DNA from: VXOI01 sp965197575
Lineage (GTDB): Bacteria; Chloroflexota; Dehalococcoidia; Lucifugimonadales; UBA3495
Reading direction: 5' to 3'
NCBI GenBank assembly: GCA_965197575.1
Contig: OZ240214.1
Span: 4,774,001-4,838,000, forward strand
DNA length: 64,000 nt
Of this stretch, positions 16,906 through 25,909 are shown one piece after another. Made by a program: the position numbers and the translations under genes. The stretch's first letter is position 1, and every line of letters starts with the position of its first letter. The notes beneath the pieces were generated by a model. The model saw only the letters and a list, made by a program, of their open reading frames with translations, did no database searches and was not told where the DNA came from.

Positions 16906-17199
16906 ATGGCGAGAGATGCAAGGAGCCGAACGAGTTCGGGGGCCAGGACCTGTCGGAACTGTGGTGCCTCGGTGGAGGGGTTGTATGAGCGGACTTGGGA
17001 GGGTGTGGTGATGTGCGACTTATGCCAGGCATTCCTGGCCCTCGGTTACGCAGTGGAGCTTTCCGGTCAGATAAATAATCTGAGTCGGGAAGACGTCAGG
17101 GGAGAGGCCGCCAGGATGATCGCGGCGGCGATGGAGGTGTTGACGGGGCCTGAGTATGTGCGTCCTGTGCTCTGGGAGGAGGAGGAAGAACGGAACTGA
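16906..17199 (+). CDS. Small zinc-ribbon protein
   Basis: A 97-residue protein with GGAG 12 bases upstream of the ATG. RTCRNCGASVEGLY and VMCDLCQAFLALGY supply two CxxC pairs for one zinc. The C-terminal half is helical and ends in a Glu-rich tail. The frame is open upstream through hairpin H4, but those codons are repeat sequence. It is first in a row of three same-strand genes that end with a replication-relaxation-like protein. Confidence 0.6.
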   Translation: MARDARSRTSSGARTCRNCGASVEGLYERTWEGVVMCDLCQAFLALGYAVELSGQINNLSREDVRGEAARMIAAAMEVLTGPEYVRPVLWEEEEERN

Positions 17200-17384
17200 C
17201 GTGGTTGTTTTCGCCCGCCGTGGACTTCCTGGTCTTGGAATTCACATTCTTTGCTTTTCGGAGCGTCGCGAAGTACGGCTTTAGTACCGCGTGTGACCCT
17301 GCAAAGCTGACTCCGACGTTTCATCCGTGTCGGTATTTGACAGCGCCTTGTACTGTGGAAAGAGAGGTAAGTTGGAGGAGTTCG

Positions 17385-17762
17385 ATGAGGACTCAGCAAG
17401 AGCTCGAAAGTCGGGCTGAGCAGCAGCGGACGAGGCGGATGGCCCGGCGGGTTTGCGGCCGCTGCGGCGCGAAAGCCGACGAGATGATCGTCTGGAACGG
17501 CCAGACCATTGCGATCTGCGGGACCTGCCAGGGGAAGCTCGACACTGAAGCGATTGACCGGCGCTGTGCCTTTGAGGAGGCGCCCTTTCACAAGCTCAGG
17601 CCTGTGTTGGCCGTCCCCCGTCTACAACAGCCAAAGTCTCCCGAGGCTTCGGAGGGGGCCGACTTCGCTGGGCAGGACGCCCCCGACGTACCCAGGAAGA
17701 CGGAGGAGGTCGAGCTGGAGTCTGGTCCGGCTCGACTCTGGAACCGGCTTCGTGGGCGATAG
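17385..17762 (+). CDS. Second small zinc-ribbon protein
   Basis: A 125-residue protein with a strong GGAGGAG four bases before the ATG. An N-terminal basic helix (ELESRAEQQRTRRMARR) precedes VCGRCGAKADEM and AICGTCQGKL, a CxxC-CxxC ribbon like that of the preceding gene. The C-terminal 45 residues are low-complexity. The pairing with a replication-relaxation-like gene points to a plasmid- or ICE-derived segment. Confidence 0.6.
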   Translation: MRTQQELESRAEQQRTRRMARRVCGRCGAKADEMIVWNGQTIAICGTCQGKLDTEAIDRRCAFEEAPFHKLRPVLAVPRLQQPKSPEASEGADFAGQDAPDVPRKTEEVELESGPARLWNRLRGR

Positions 17763-17810
17763 GCTTCCCTCGCCTACTGGCAAAGACTTTCGGGTCGGGA
17801 GGACGAGCAA

Positions 17811-19427
17811 ATGTTGGAGCGGCTCAGGATGGTTCCCATAGCTGCAGGAGATGCGGGCGCACGTAGGATGAGCGCCGAGGACGTTCTCGACTATCACCCG
17901 CTGATCTCGATCGAGGAGGCGGTGGGCATCATGGAGGTGTCCGAGTCGACGGTTCGCCGTGATTTCGAGGATCTTCATACCCGGGGGCTGGCATCGTACC
18001 GGCTCGTGGGACGGCGTGGACATGTCGATCAGCGCTGGTGTTATACGCCGTTGCAGGTGCAGCGGCGATACCCCGATGGAGACGTCCCTTGGTGGCATGT
18101 AGAGGCCTATCTGCCGGGATTGCTGCAGAGAGTGGAGATGCTGAGCGACCTATACCGTGTGATCCCGCTCCTCCGTGCTTGGTGGCCGGACGGTAGTGCG
18201 CCTCGGCTGTTGCGATGCCGACACATCAAAGGCCCACGGGGACGGCATTCAAGGCAGCGCGTCGGCCTGATCCAGGCGGTCCTGGAGTACGACGATGGCT
18301 GCCGGATTTTCTACTGCCCGGTGGGAGCCACCGTCACTGTGCCGGAGATGCTGAAAAAGTGGGAGGTCAGAACCCGCGGACTATGGACGTACTCGTTGGA
18401 CGAGCACCTCGACCGCGGCCGGGACCATCGGTACGAGCAGATCGACCCAGATTTTGACTGGATGCCCTGGCCCTCGGGGGTTCTGGTGGTGGCGGCCGAT
18501 TGGTGGGTATATCGCTGCGCCGACAGAAATCTCCCCCGGGAGGGATACCGCGGCGACGCTGTGCCGTTTGCACTCGCTAATGCCCAGACTTTGGAGGTCT
18601 ATTTCGAGGATGTGCTGCGGCCCCGTCCCGAAGAATATCTCGCCGACTGGCCGTTTCGTCGGTCCAGCTTTCCCAGAAGGCCAAAGGTGGTGCGTCCTGA
18701 TGCGCCCGCCACTGCCGAGGACCTGATGGGCGCCACGGTTCACGCCCGCATCGTCGATCTGGCGGCAGAGTGGTCCGGTCTCAGGAGGAAGGATCTCGCT
18801 CGTCGGCTCAAGCGTGGCCGACGCACAATCATCGACCCAGCAGTTGATGAGTTGCTCGGAGCCGGTTGGTTGCGGGAAGTCTCGGGGATGCTCTACCTGG
18901 GCGGTACGGGAATCCTCTACGTGGCGCGTCGAGACCGCACCTCTCCGCACATGGTCCGGACCAGAGTCGAGGCGGACATCAGATGGGACCACCAGAAAGT
19001 TGCCCCGCGCCGGCTCCATACCATCGCGGTCAACCGGGTGATGATCTGGCTCCACGAAAACAATATCCAAGCCTATGCCGGATGGAGGGCCGTGCGAAAC
19101 CTGGAGGGCACACAGCTGGCCCCGGACTTAGTCATTCTGGCGTGGACGCTGTTGGGTCGGGGAACCCATGAGATCGAGGTGGAACGGACCGCCGTCCATC
19201 CTGAGCAGGTGGCGGATAAACTAGACCCCTGGTGGGTAGCGGTTGGTCTGGGGGTTGAGGCTCGCGTCATTTTCATAGTCGAACGGCCGGAGGTGGAAGC
19301 CCTCTTTCAAGCTCAGGGCGCCGGGTTGCCCATGCTGACCAGCACGCTGCGAGACGTACGGCGCGGCCCGCTGTGGGGGGAAGACACGGCGTGGCGTTTC
19401 GAGGGGCGGCGGGTAAACCTCTTGTAG
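17811..19427 (+). CDS. Replication-relaxation-like protein
   Basis: A 538-residue protein. The N-terminus has a helix-turn-helix (LISIEEAVGIMEVSESTVRR). A second winged-helix-like part appears near residue 320 (GLRRKDLARRLKRGRRTIID). The C-terminal third (LHTIAVNRVMIWLHENNI, LAPDLVILAWTLLGRGTHEIEVERT) resembles the Replic_Relax family, whose members include plasmid and ICE proteins with a PD-(D/E)XK-like core (D...ExE). It ends near VARRGPLWGEDTAWRFEG-like sequence. It is the largest gene of a segment that has no chromosomal housekeeping function, so transfer is likely. The assignment is moderate. Confidence 0.55.
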   Translation: MLERLRMVPIAAGDAGARRMSAEDVLDYHPLISIEEAVGIMEVSESTVRRDFEDLHTRGLASYRLVGRRGHVDQRWCYTPLQVQRRYPDGDVPWWHVEAYLPGLLQRVEMLSDLYRVIPLLRAWWPDGSAPRLLRCRHIKGPRGRHSRQRVGLIQAVLEYDDGCRIFYCPVGATVTVPEMLKKWEVRTRGLWTYSLDEHLDRGRDHRYEQIDPDFDWMPWPSGVLVVAADWWVYRCADRNLPREGYRGDAVPFALANAQTLEVYFEDVLRPRPEEYLADWPFRRSSFPRRPKVVRPDAPATAEDLMGATVHARIVDLAAEWSGLRRKDLARRLKRGRRTIIDPAVDELLGAGWLREVSGMLYLGGTGILYVARRDRTSPHMVRTRVEADIRWDHQKVAPRRLHTIAVNRVMIWLHENNIQAYAGWRAVRNLEGTQLAPDLVILAWTLLGRGTHEIEVERTAVHPEQVADKLDPWWVAVGLGVEARVIFIVERPEVEALFQAQGAGLPMLTSTLRDVRRGPLWGEDTAWRFEGRRVNLL

Positions 19428-19945
19428 CCTCGCTTTTGAATTTCCGAAACCGGGTGCAGAGTTTCGGGTTGGCGCAGGAGGTGAAGCCTCAACGTGCCGG
19501 CACTTGGAAATTCAGAAATCCGGGTTCAGCCGAGGAAGGGAGTTGCCTCCATAACCCACCTATGGGGGGTTATCAAGAGAATCCGGTTCCGCCGTAGCTG
19601 AAAATATGAAATCTGGGTTCACACCGTTCGCGGCCCCCAGTCCGTTCCGCGGGGCCTTCAGCTCCTCCGCCGGCAGGCGACCTTCGAAGCATGAACGGCC
19701 AAGGCCTCCTCGGGGCCGTCGGCTCGGTGCCGGGCACCAGGCGTTCCAGGAGGTCCCCATGGGACTCGGTCTGGCGTCTTTCCTCTTCGACCAGGTCCAT
19801 GCCCTCTGCGAACGCCCCGGTGCGCGCCATTGCCTCGTTAGTCGGCTCGTCAGTCGGATGTGTAGAACTCCGGCAGTTCCGGCCCGCCGCCAAGCAGCCA
19901 GCCTGCGAAGAGCTGCCCTACGCCGTTGTCGGCCGGCATGTAGTT
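19428..19945. other. Gene-poor stretch
   Basis: No gene can be supported. Two or three degenerate copies of GAAATCYGGGTTC occur (near 19514 and 19606), and ATAACCC...GGGTTAT forms a short palindrome at about 19551-19573. Confidence 0.3.
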
Positions 19946-21517
19946 TTAGTCGATTTCAAAATTAACTTGATGTTTTGAGCTTCTGGCATTACCGGCCGGT
20001 TCGCTCAGCGGGCGGCCCTTGGGCCACATCGACTCCCCGCCTCCGCGGTCTTTCGCAGGATCTCCGGCCGGGCTGTTGTCAAACTGCGGTTGCGGCGTAT
20101 TCCCTGAGCCTCCGCAGGCCTCGCTGGGCGATGATCCTGCTGGCGTTGACGTCTGCGTTGTCTTGGTGGCCGCAGCCGGTGCATTCAAACTCAGCCTGGG
20201 TTTTCCGGGACTTCGGGTCCACTCTGCTGCACCGGGAGCAGGTCTGGGAGGAGCGGGCGGGCCAGACTGAGGTGAGGCGCAGGCCCGCTCTGCGGGCCTT
20301 GTAGGCGAGCATGGAGATGATTTCGGCCCAGCCTTGGCGAAGTATGGAGCGGTTGAGGCCGCTCTTGGCCCGGACGTTTCTCCCCGGGTTGGCTATTGTG
20401 CCTCCGGCGGAGGCGATCATGTTGGGGATGAGCAGGTCTTCGACGACGATCAGGTCTTTGCCTTGGTCCAATGCCGTCTTGACTATTTCGGAGGTGATGG
20501 CGTGCCGGAAGTTGCGGCGGAGGGAGTTGCGTTTGTCATGGAGCCTGTTGAGGGTTTGCTTGGCCTTGAGGAAGGACTTGGTTGGCGCTTGCAGCCAGAC
20601 CAGTTCTCTTCTGGGCCTGTCCCGCTTGGAGAGGATCTGTTTATTGCCTTCGTCCAGGACGGCTTTGAAGCCGCAGAGTTTTAGTCGCATGGCGGCTGCG
20701 GTGTGTTTTGAGAGCTCCTTCTGGACGAGTTTTATCTGTTCGGTGAGGTGTTGCTCATTTGGTGAGGTGTAGGTGAGGCCGTTGGAGGCGGCGACGGTCA
20801 GGGCGACGCCCAGGTCGATGCCCAGGGGGTTGTTGATCTGGTCGATGGGGACAAGCCTTGGGTGTTTGGGCTGGTCGTAGACCAAGCGGATTTGGACTCG
20901 TCCGTGCTTGAGGGTGACGTGGACGGCGGCGGGTTGCTGGCCCGTGGGCAGTTCCTGGGTGGTTCGGAGCCTGATGGCGGGAAGGCCCTTGGTCCTGAGT
21001 TTCAGGCGCGTTCCTTTGGGAGTTCCTTCCTTTGGTTGGGTCTGAAAGAGGACTGGTGCGTCAGGGGAGAATAGGGAGATGGTGCGGAAGCGTTCGGGTG
21101 ATTTGGCCCGTGGTCTGCCTGCGGGCGTTTCGGGGTCTTTGGGAGCAGCGTGCCGGAGGTGGTTGGTGATGGCGCGCTCCATGGTGGCATCGGAGAGTTT
21201 TCTGAGGACGTTTGCGTGGGTTGGGAGCTCTTTTCTGAGCTGGGTGAGCTCCTTGCCGGCGAGGTCCCTGAGGATTTTGGGGTCGGTTTCGGGCTGGTAT
21301 TGGAGCCAGGTGAGGGTGGAGTTATAGAGGACGCGTTGGAGTTCGATAACGTCTTTGAGCCGGTTGAGGCCGCCGTTATTGAGCTTGCCGGTCGCCTTGA
21401 AGGTTAGTTGAGGAGCGTTACGGGCCATTATGGTGTGCCTCTTAGTTTGGGATTGATGTGACACTTTTCATTGCAGGTTACTTGTTATTTTCAGGTCGGT
21501 TTAATTTTGAAATCGAC
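19946..21517 (-). mobile_element. Stand-alone TnpB element with 18-bp perfect inverted repeats
   Basis: AGTCGATTTCAAAATTAA at 19946-19963 is the exact reverse complement of TTAATTTTGAAATCGACT at 21500-21517. The two bracket one tnpB gene with no tnpA. IS200/IS605 elements normally have subterminal hairpins rather than inverted repeats. No target duplication was seen. The 115 bases between the tnpB stop and the 19946 repeat are the likely omega RNA region. Confidence 0.65.
20079..21428 (-). CDS. tnpB: Canonical TnpB RNA-guided nuclease
   Basis: A 449-residue protein with a complete active site: GIDLGVALTVAASNG (first Asp), DLIVVEDLLIPNM (Glu), zinc finger TCSRCSRVD...FECTGCGHQ, and DNADVNASRIIAQRG (third Asp). 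It is the only full-length TnpB in the window with all catalytic residues in place. The start MARNAPQLTFK at 21428 has AGAGG nine bases upstream; an in-frame ATG at 21464 is possible. The basic N-terminal half has the Wedge/REC-like pattern. Confidence 0.88.
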   Translation of the reverse strand: MARNAPQLTFKATGKLNNGGLNRLKDVIELQRVLYNSTLTWLQYQPETDPKILRDLAGKELTQLRKELPTHANVLRKLSDATMERAITNHLRHAAPKDPETPAGRPRAKSPERFRTISLFSPDAPVLFQTQPKEGTPKGTRLKLRTKGLPAIRLRTTQELPTGQQPAAVHVTLKHGRVQIRLVYDQPKHPRLVPIDQINNPLGIDLGVALTVAASNGLTYTSPNEQHLTEQIKLVQKELSKHTAAAMRLKLCGFKAVLDEGNKQILSKRDRPRRELVWLQAPTKSFLKAKQTLNRLHDKRNSLRRNFRHAITSEIVKTALDQGKDLIVVEDLLIPNMIASAGGTIANPGRNVRAKSGLNRSILRQGWAEIISMLAYKARRAGLRLTSVWPARSSQTCSRCSRVDPKSRKTQAEFECTGCGHQDNADVNASRIIAQRGLRRLREYAATAV

Positions 21518-21635
21518 TCTGTTTAGGTTGCTGCAGCAGTTCCAGAAACCTGCTTCCGGTGGGGCATGGTCCTCTAGAGACCGGCAGACTGCCAGCCGGG
21601 TAGACGGAGGCTCGTGAGCGAGGTTGCCAGCGGAG

Positions 21636-22373
21636 CTATTCCTTGCGAAGCCGCTGTTTCTCCTCTTCCAGTTCACCGATTCGGGCTCTGGCGGCGTCAG
21701 CGCGGGCTCTTTCGGCATCGGCGCGGGCTCTGGCGGCATCGGCGCGGTCGCGCATATCCTCGTAGGTCAGGATGTGCCGCATGGTCGTCGGGTCGATCCA
21801 CCGCAACTCGCCCCTCTCCCACCGGATATACAGGTTGAGGACGATGCTGTATCCCTGCCAGATTTCGTCTCCCAACCGGTGAACGGTTATGGGCTGATAC
21901 TTCCCATCCATTAGGTGGTCCGCCGCCAGCAGGGCCTCGTTGTATTCCCCGGTGGGGTCAAACCGCCAGTATTCCGGGACACCCAAGTCCTCGTAGAAGT
22001 CCCTTTTCACCGTGTCGTCCAGGCCCCCGGAGTAGCTGGAGGCGATTTCCAGCACGAAGTCGGGCGGCTTGCCCTGCTCGGAGATGACGTAGCCGTTGCG
22101 TCTGCGGTAGTCCTCATAGTCGGCGTTGAAAGCGATGAAGAAATCCGGATGGTGGAGGCCGGTGGCGTCGTTGGTGACCACCGGGCTGATGTACCGGAAG
22201 TTGCCGGTAAGCAGGTCGGGAGCGTCGCCCAGATGTATAGCCAGATAACGGGCGTTCCCGTTTCTGGATAGATGGTCGTTGACCATCCCGTCCCTTGCCT
22301 CCTCAGGCGGGTCCGGCAGATGGACGGGGAACAAGGGCTTGAGGAAAGAGTCCTCTCCGCTGTCGGCGGTCAT
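21636..22373 (-). CDS. Uma2-family putative endonuclease
   Basis: A 245-residue protein. The core reads HHPDFFIAFNAD, GKPPDFVLEIASSYSG, DDTVKRDFYEDLGVPEYWRF, which is the Uma2 (DUF820) PD-(D/E)XK pattern with D...E...K. The C-terminus has a repetitive coiled coil (RADAARARADAERARADAAR). These proteins are plentiful in cyanobacteria and Chloroflexota, and their targets are unknown. A second, divergent Uma2 gene lies at 62445. Confidence 0.82.
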   Translation of the reverse strand: MTADSGEDSFLKPLFPVHLPDPPEEARDGMVNDHLSRNGNARYLAIHLGDAPDLLTGNFRYISPVVTNDATGLHHPDFFIAFNADYEDYRRRNGYVISEQGKPPDFVLEIASSYSGGLDDTVKRDFYEDLGVPEYWRFDPTGEYNEALLAADHLMDGKYQPITVHRLGDEIWQGYSIVLNLYIRWERGELRWIDPTTMRHILTYEDMRDRADAARARADAERARADAARARIGELEEEKQRLRKE

Positions 22374-22582
22374 GTCGGACCTCCAGGTACCCGGCCCCGG
22401 CTGGGGTGGTTTGTCGGCGAGCCGGTCCGGCAGGGACCATCATAACTGTGCGAGTTTCGGATTGACTACGGCGCGGCACGACCTCCACAGTGCGAGGCAC
22501 AGGCCGCAACTGTACAACTGTGGGCGACGGAGCTGCTGCGGTGTCGGGTTTTGTTATCCTTTGATTTTGCCTCTTTGGTTGA

Positions 22583-22711
22583 ACAACTACTACCATTGCT
22601 ACGGAAAACATAACATCGGCGTGAGGTGCCGAGAGCACGGCCATATCAGGGCGGAACGGCTTGAAGAACTGGTCTGGGGTGAGGTTAAGAAGATGCTGGA
22701 GAACTCGGGGT
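22583..22711 (+). pseudogene. Large serine recombinase, zinc-ribbon/coiled-coil fragment
   Basis: NNYYHCYGKHNIGVRCREHGH followed by RAERLEELVWGEVKKML matches the zinc beta-ribbon region of large serine recombinases (YxCxGK...CR...I.A..LE..VW). Both ends are truncated; it runs directly into a histidine kinase fragment. Confidence 0.6.
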
Positions 22712-22714
22712 TCC

Positions 22715-23421
22715 TGAGCGGAGGCGGCCGGGACAACCTGCAAGTGGACCTCGCCCCGGACCTGCCGCCGGTCATGGCGGACCGGCGGCGCATCGTCCAG
22801 GTGCTGGGCAACCTGCTCTCCACCGCAGCCAGGTACTCGCCCGAAGGGTCCCCCATCCGTGCGACCGCCGTGCGGGTGGGCGTCCACGTCGCGTTTTCCG
22901 TTGCCGACGAGGGCCGGGGCCGTGCCTGCGGAGCAAATGCCCCACCTGTTCCGGAAGTTCTCCCGCATCGACGGCGACGACCGGGGGAGCGGCATCGCCG
23001 GGTCGGGGTTGGACCTGGCCATCTGCAAGGGGATAGTGGAGGCCCACGGGGGCGCATCCGGGCCGAGAGCGACGGGCCGGGGCAGGGAGCGCGGTTCACC
23101 TTCACCTTACCGGCGGTGGAAGAGGCCCGGAGCGGCGCAGGGACCGGAACCAGTCGGCTCTCAACCGGCTCCCCGTTGGGAGTGGAAGGGGAAGACCCCG
23201 TGCGGATACTCGCCGTTGACGACGACCCCCAGGCCCTCCGGTACATCCGGGACGCCCTCTCCAAAGCGGGCTACACGCCGGTGGTGACCGGGGAACCGCA
23301 GGAGGCGTTCCGCCTGATGGCGGCGGAGATGCCCCGGTTGGTCCTGCTGGACCTGATGCTGCCCGGCGCCGACGACATCGAGCTGATGCAGTCCATCCGC
23401 AGTGTGGCCGACGTGCCGGTC
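22715..23421 (+). pseudogene. Hybrid histidine kinase/response regulator fragment
   Basis: The kinase N-box (MADRRRIVQVLGNLLSTAAR) and the F/G2 region (PHLFRKFSRIDGDDRGSGIA, SGLDLAICKGIVEAHGG) lie in different frames, showing at least two frameshifts near 22915 and 23055. A receiver domain follows: VRILAVDDDPQALRYIRDAL with the acidic pocket and LVLLDLMLPGADDIELM with the phosphorylation-site Asp. The receiver is cut by the IS21 end at 23422, so this is a dead two-component gene. Confidence 0.72.
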
Positions 23422-23455
23422 TGTAAAGGGCGGAGATAAAGTGGACCGTGCGGGT

Positions 23456-24888
23456 GGGTAGGCGCGGACATTCGGGCTGCACCGGGACACCGTGCGCAAG
23501 ATGCTGGCGTACTCCGTGCCTCCGGGGTACCAGAGACAGACCCCGCCCCGGCGTCCCAAGCTGGAGCCCTACACCGGCGTCATCGACCGGATCCTGGAGG
23601 ATGACTCAGGCGTCCCAGAAAACAGCGCCACACCGCCAAGCGCATCTTCGAGCGGCTCAGGGACGAGTACGGCTACGACGGCGGATACACCACGGTCAAG
23701 GACTATGCAAGAAAGCATCGCCGTCAGACCAAGGAGATGTTTGTGCCGCTGTCCCATCCGCCGGGCCACGTGCAGTGCGACTTCGGCGAGGCTCTGGTGG
23801 TCATCGGCGGGGTGGAGCAGAAGGCCCACTGCTTCGTCATCGACCTGCCCCACAGCGACGGCTGCTTCGTGAAGGCCTACCCGGCGGAGACCACCGAGGC
23901 CTTCCTGGACGGACACGTATCGGCCTTCACCTACCTGGGCGGGGCGCCCCAGAGCATTCTCTACGACAATACCAAGCTGGCCGTGGCGAAGATACTGGGG
24001 GACGGTCGTCGTCAGCGCACCCGCGCCTTCACCGAGCTGCAGTCTCACTACCCGTTCGAGGACCGGTTCGGGCGTCCCGGCAAGGGCAATGACAAAGGCA
24101 AGGTCGAGGGTTTGGTGGGGTACGTGCGGCGCAATTTCCTGGTGCCCATACCGTCCTTCGCGAGCTTCGAGGCCCTGAATGCCTACCTGGAGCAACGATG
24201 CCTCGAGCGGATGGACCGCAAGCTCAGGGGCCACACAGAAACCATCGGTCAGCGTATGGAGCGGGACCTGGACGCCCTGTTGCCGCTGCCGCCAGTAGCA
24301 TACGATGCCTGCGAGAAACAGGCGGGCCGGGTGAGTTCCCTGTCGCTGGTAAGGTACAGGACCAACGACTACTCGGCGCCAGTGGCCTACGGATACCGGG
24401 ACGTCCTGGTAAGGGGCTACGTTGATGAGGTGGTCATCAGCTGCGGGTCCGAGGTCATCGCCAGGCACCCACGCTCCTACGAGCGGGACGATTTCGTCTA
24501 CGACCCCGTCCACTACCTGCCGCTCTTGGAGCGTAAACCGGGTGCCCTGGACCAGGCCGCACCCCTGCAGAGCTGGGAGCTCCCTGATGAGTTCGGGACG
24601 GTGCGGCGTCTGCTGGAGTCCCGAATGGGACGGTGGGGTAAGCGGGAGTACGTGCAGGTGCTCAGGCTGCTGGAGACTTTCTCCCAGCAGGAGGTGGCTG
24701 CGGCGGCAAAGGACGCCATCCGGCTGTGAGCCATCAGCTTCGACGCCGTGAAACACCTGGTGCTGTGCCAACTGGAGGGTCGGCCGCTCCGGCTGGATCT
24801 GGACCTCTATCCCTACCTGCCCCGAGTGCGGGTCAGCACCACGTCCGCCGGGGACTACATGACTCTCCTGTCGGGGAGGGCGGCATGA
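23456..24888 (+). pseudogene. istA: IstA transposase, frameshifted and with in-frame stop
   Basis: The fragments in order are GLHRDTVRKMLAYSVPPGYQ (frame 1), then after a frameshift near 23610 HTAKRIFERLRDEYGYDGGY and the DDE core: HVQCDFGEALVVIGGVEQKA (first Asp), QSILYDNTKLAVAKILGDG (second Asp) and NDKGKVEGLVGYVRRNFLVP (Glu). A TGA at 24727-24729 interrupts the C-terminus, which continues in frame (AISFDAVKHLVLCQLEGRP) to 24888. The start is lost. All three catalytic residues are present in the remnant. It overlaps istB by four bases. Confidence 0.8.
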
Positions 24889-25667
24889 ACGACCGGTCGA
24901 CGCTGCTATTGGAACACCACCTGAAGGAGCTGAAGCTGCCCAGCTTCCTCAGGGAGTACGGCAAGATGGCCGCGCAGTGCGCCGCCGAGGGTGTGGATCA
25001 TCCCCAGCACCTGCTCAGGCTGGCGGAACTGGAACTCATCGACCGCCACCAGCGCATGGTGGAACGGCGGATCCGGGCGGCCCGTTTCCCTGCGGTGAAG
25101 AGTCTGGACACCTTCGACTTCCCAGCCATACCGTCGCTGAACAAGGCACTGGTGATGGAACTAGCCCGCTGTGAATACATCCAGCGCCGGGAGAACGTCA
25201 TCGCCGTCGGCAACAGCGGCGCCGGCAAGACCCACGTGGCGCTGGGACTGGGTTTGGCCGCCTGCCAGCGGGGCATGTCCGTGGGCTTCACCACCGCCGC
25301 CGCCCTGGTCCACGAGTTGATGGAGGCCAGGGACGAGAGGCGTCTGCTGAATCTGCAAAGGCAACTGTCGCGGCTCAACCTGCTGATCATCGACGAACTG
25401 GGCTTCGTCCCACTGTCCAGAACCGGGGCGGAACTGCTCTTCGAGGTCTTCAGCCAGCGCTACGAGCGGGGATCCACAATGGTGACCACCAACCTGCCCT
25501 TCGACGAGTGGACCGAGGTCTTCGGCTCGGAGCGCCTCACCGGAGCCCTGCTGGACCGGCTCACCCACCACGTCCACATCCTGGAGATGAACGGCGAAAG
25601 CTGCCGACTCAAGCGCAGCCGGGAGAACGCAGGCTCGCAGGCTTCAGAAGAACCCGACGACGCCTAG
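24885..25667 (+). CDS. istB: IS21 helper ATPase IstB
   Basis: A 260-residue AAA+ protein with Walker A GNSGAGKTHVALGLG, Walker B LNLLIIDELGFVPL, and the IstB C-terminus RLTHHVHILEMNGES. The start overlaps the istA stop in ATGA. It appears intact, while the istA partner is broken. A near-identical C-terminal IstB fragment is at 40416-40880. Confidence 0.88.
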   Translation: MNDRSTLLLEHHLKELKLPSFLREYGKMAAQCAAEGVDHPQHLLRLAELELIDRHQRMVERRIRAARFPAVKSLDTFDFPAIPSLNKALVMELARCEYIQRRENVIAVGNSGAGKTHVALGLGLAACQRGMSVGFTTAAALVHELMEARDERRLLNLQRQLSRLNLLIIDELGFVPLSRTGAELLFEVFSQRYERGSTMVTTNLPFDEWTEVFGSERLTGALLDRLTHHVHILEMNGESCRLKRSRENAGSQASEEPDDA

Positions 25668-25909
25668 CTCACACTGACGCTGTCTCCTCTCGCTCCCAGA
25701 ACAGTGGCTACTCTACCTGCCTACGGCCCCAGGTCATCGGGCAGGTGGTACACGATTCCTCCGCCCCAGTGGCCCAACTTCTCGGCGCCATTGACAGACA
25801 GGAGCGGTGACGCCATCGTACCGATAGCCTCCGTAGGCGCCGGCCAGATTCTTTGGGGCCCCACATCCGGTCGATCGGGTTGGATGCCCCATCGACGCTA
25901 TACGATCAG

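Larger units (their letters stand above)
23422..25796 (+). mobile_element. IS21-family element, copy A
   Basis: The left end is TGTAAAGGGCGGAGATAAAG. The right end is ...GGCGCCATTGACA, which matches a reversed copy at 40286 (TGTCAATGGCGCCGAG). It contains istA (decayed) and istB. No target duplication was seen. Confidence 0.75.

Noticed and set aside
19573..19893. A 106-codon minus-strand gene
   Set aside because: No ribosome binding site or family resemblance; an overlapping frame is equally long. Composition alone is not enough.
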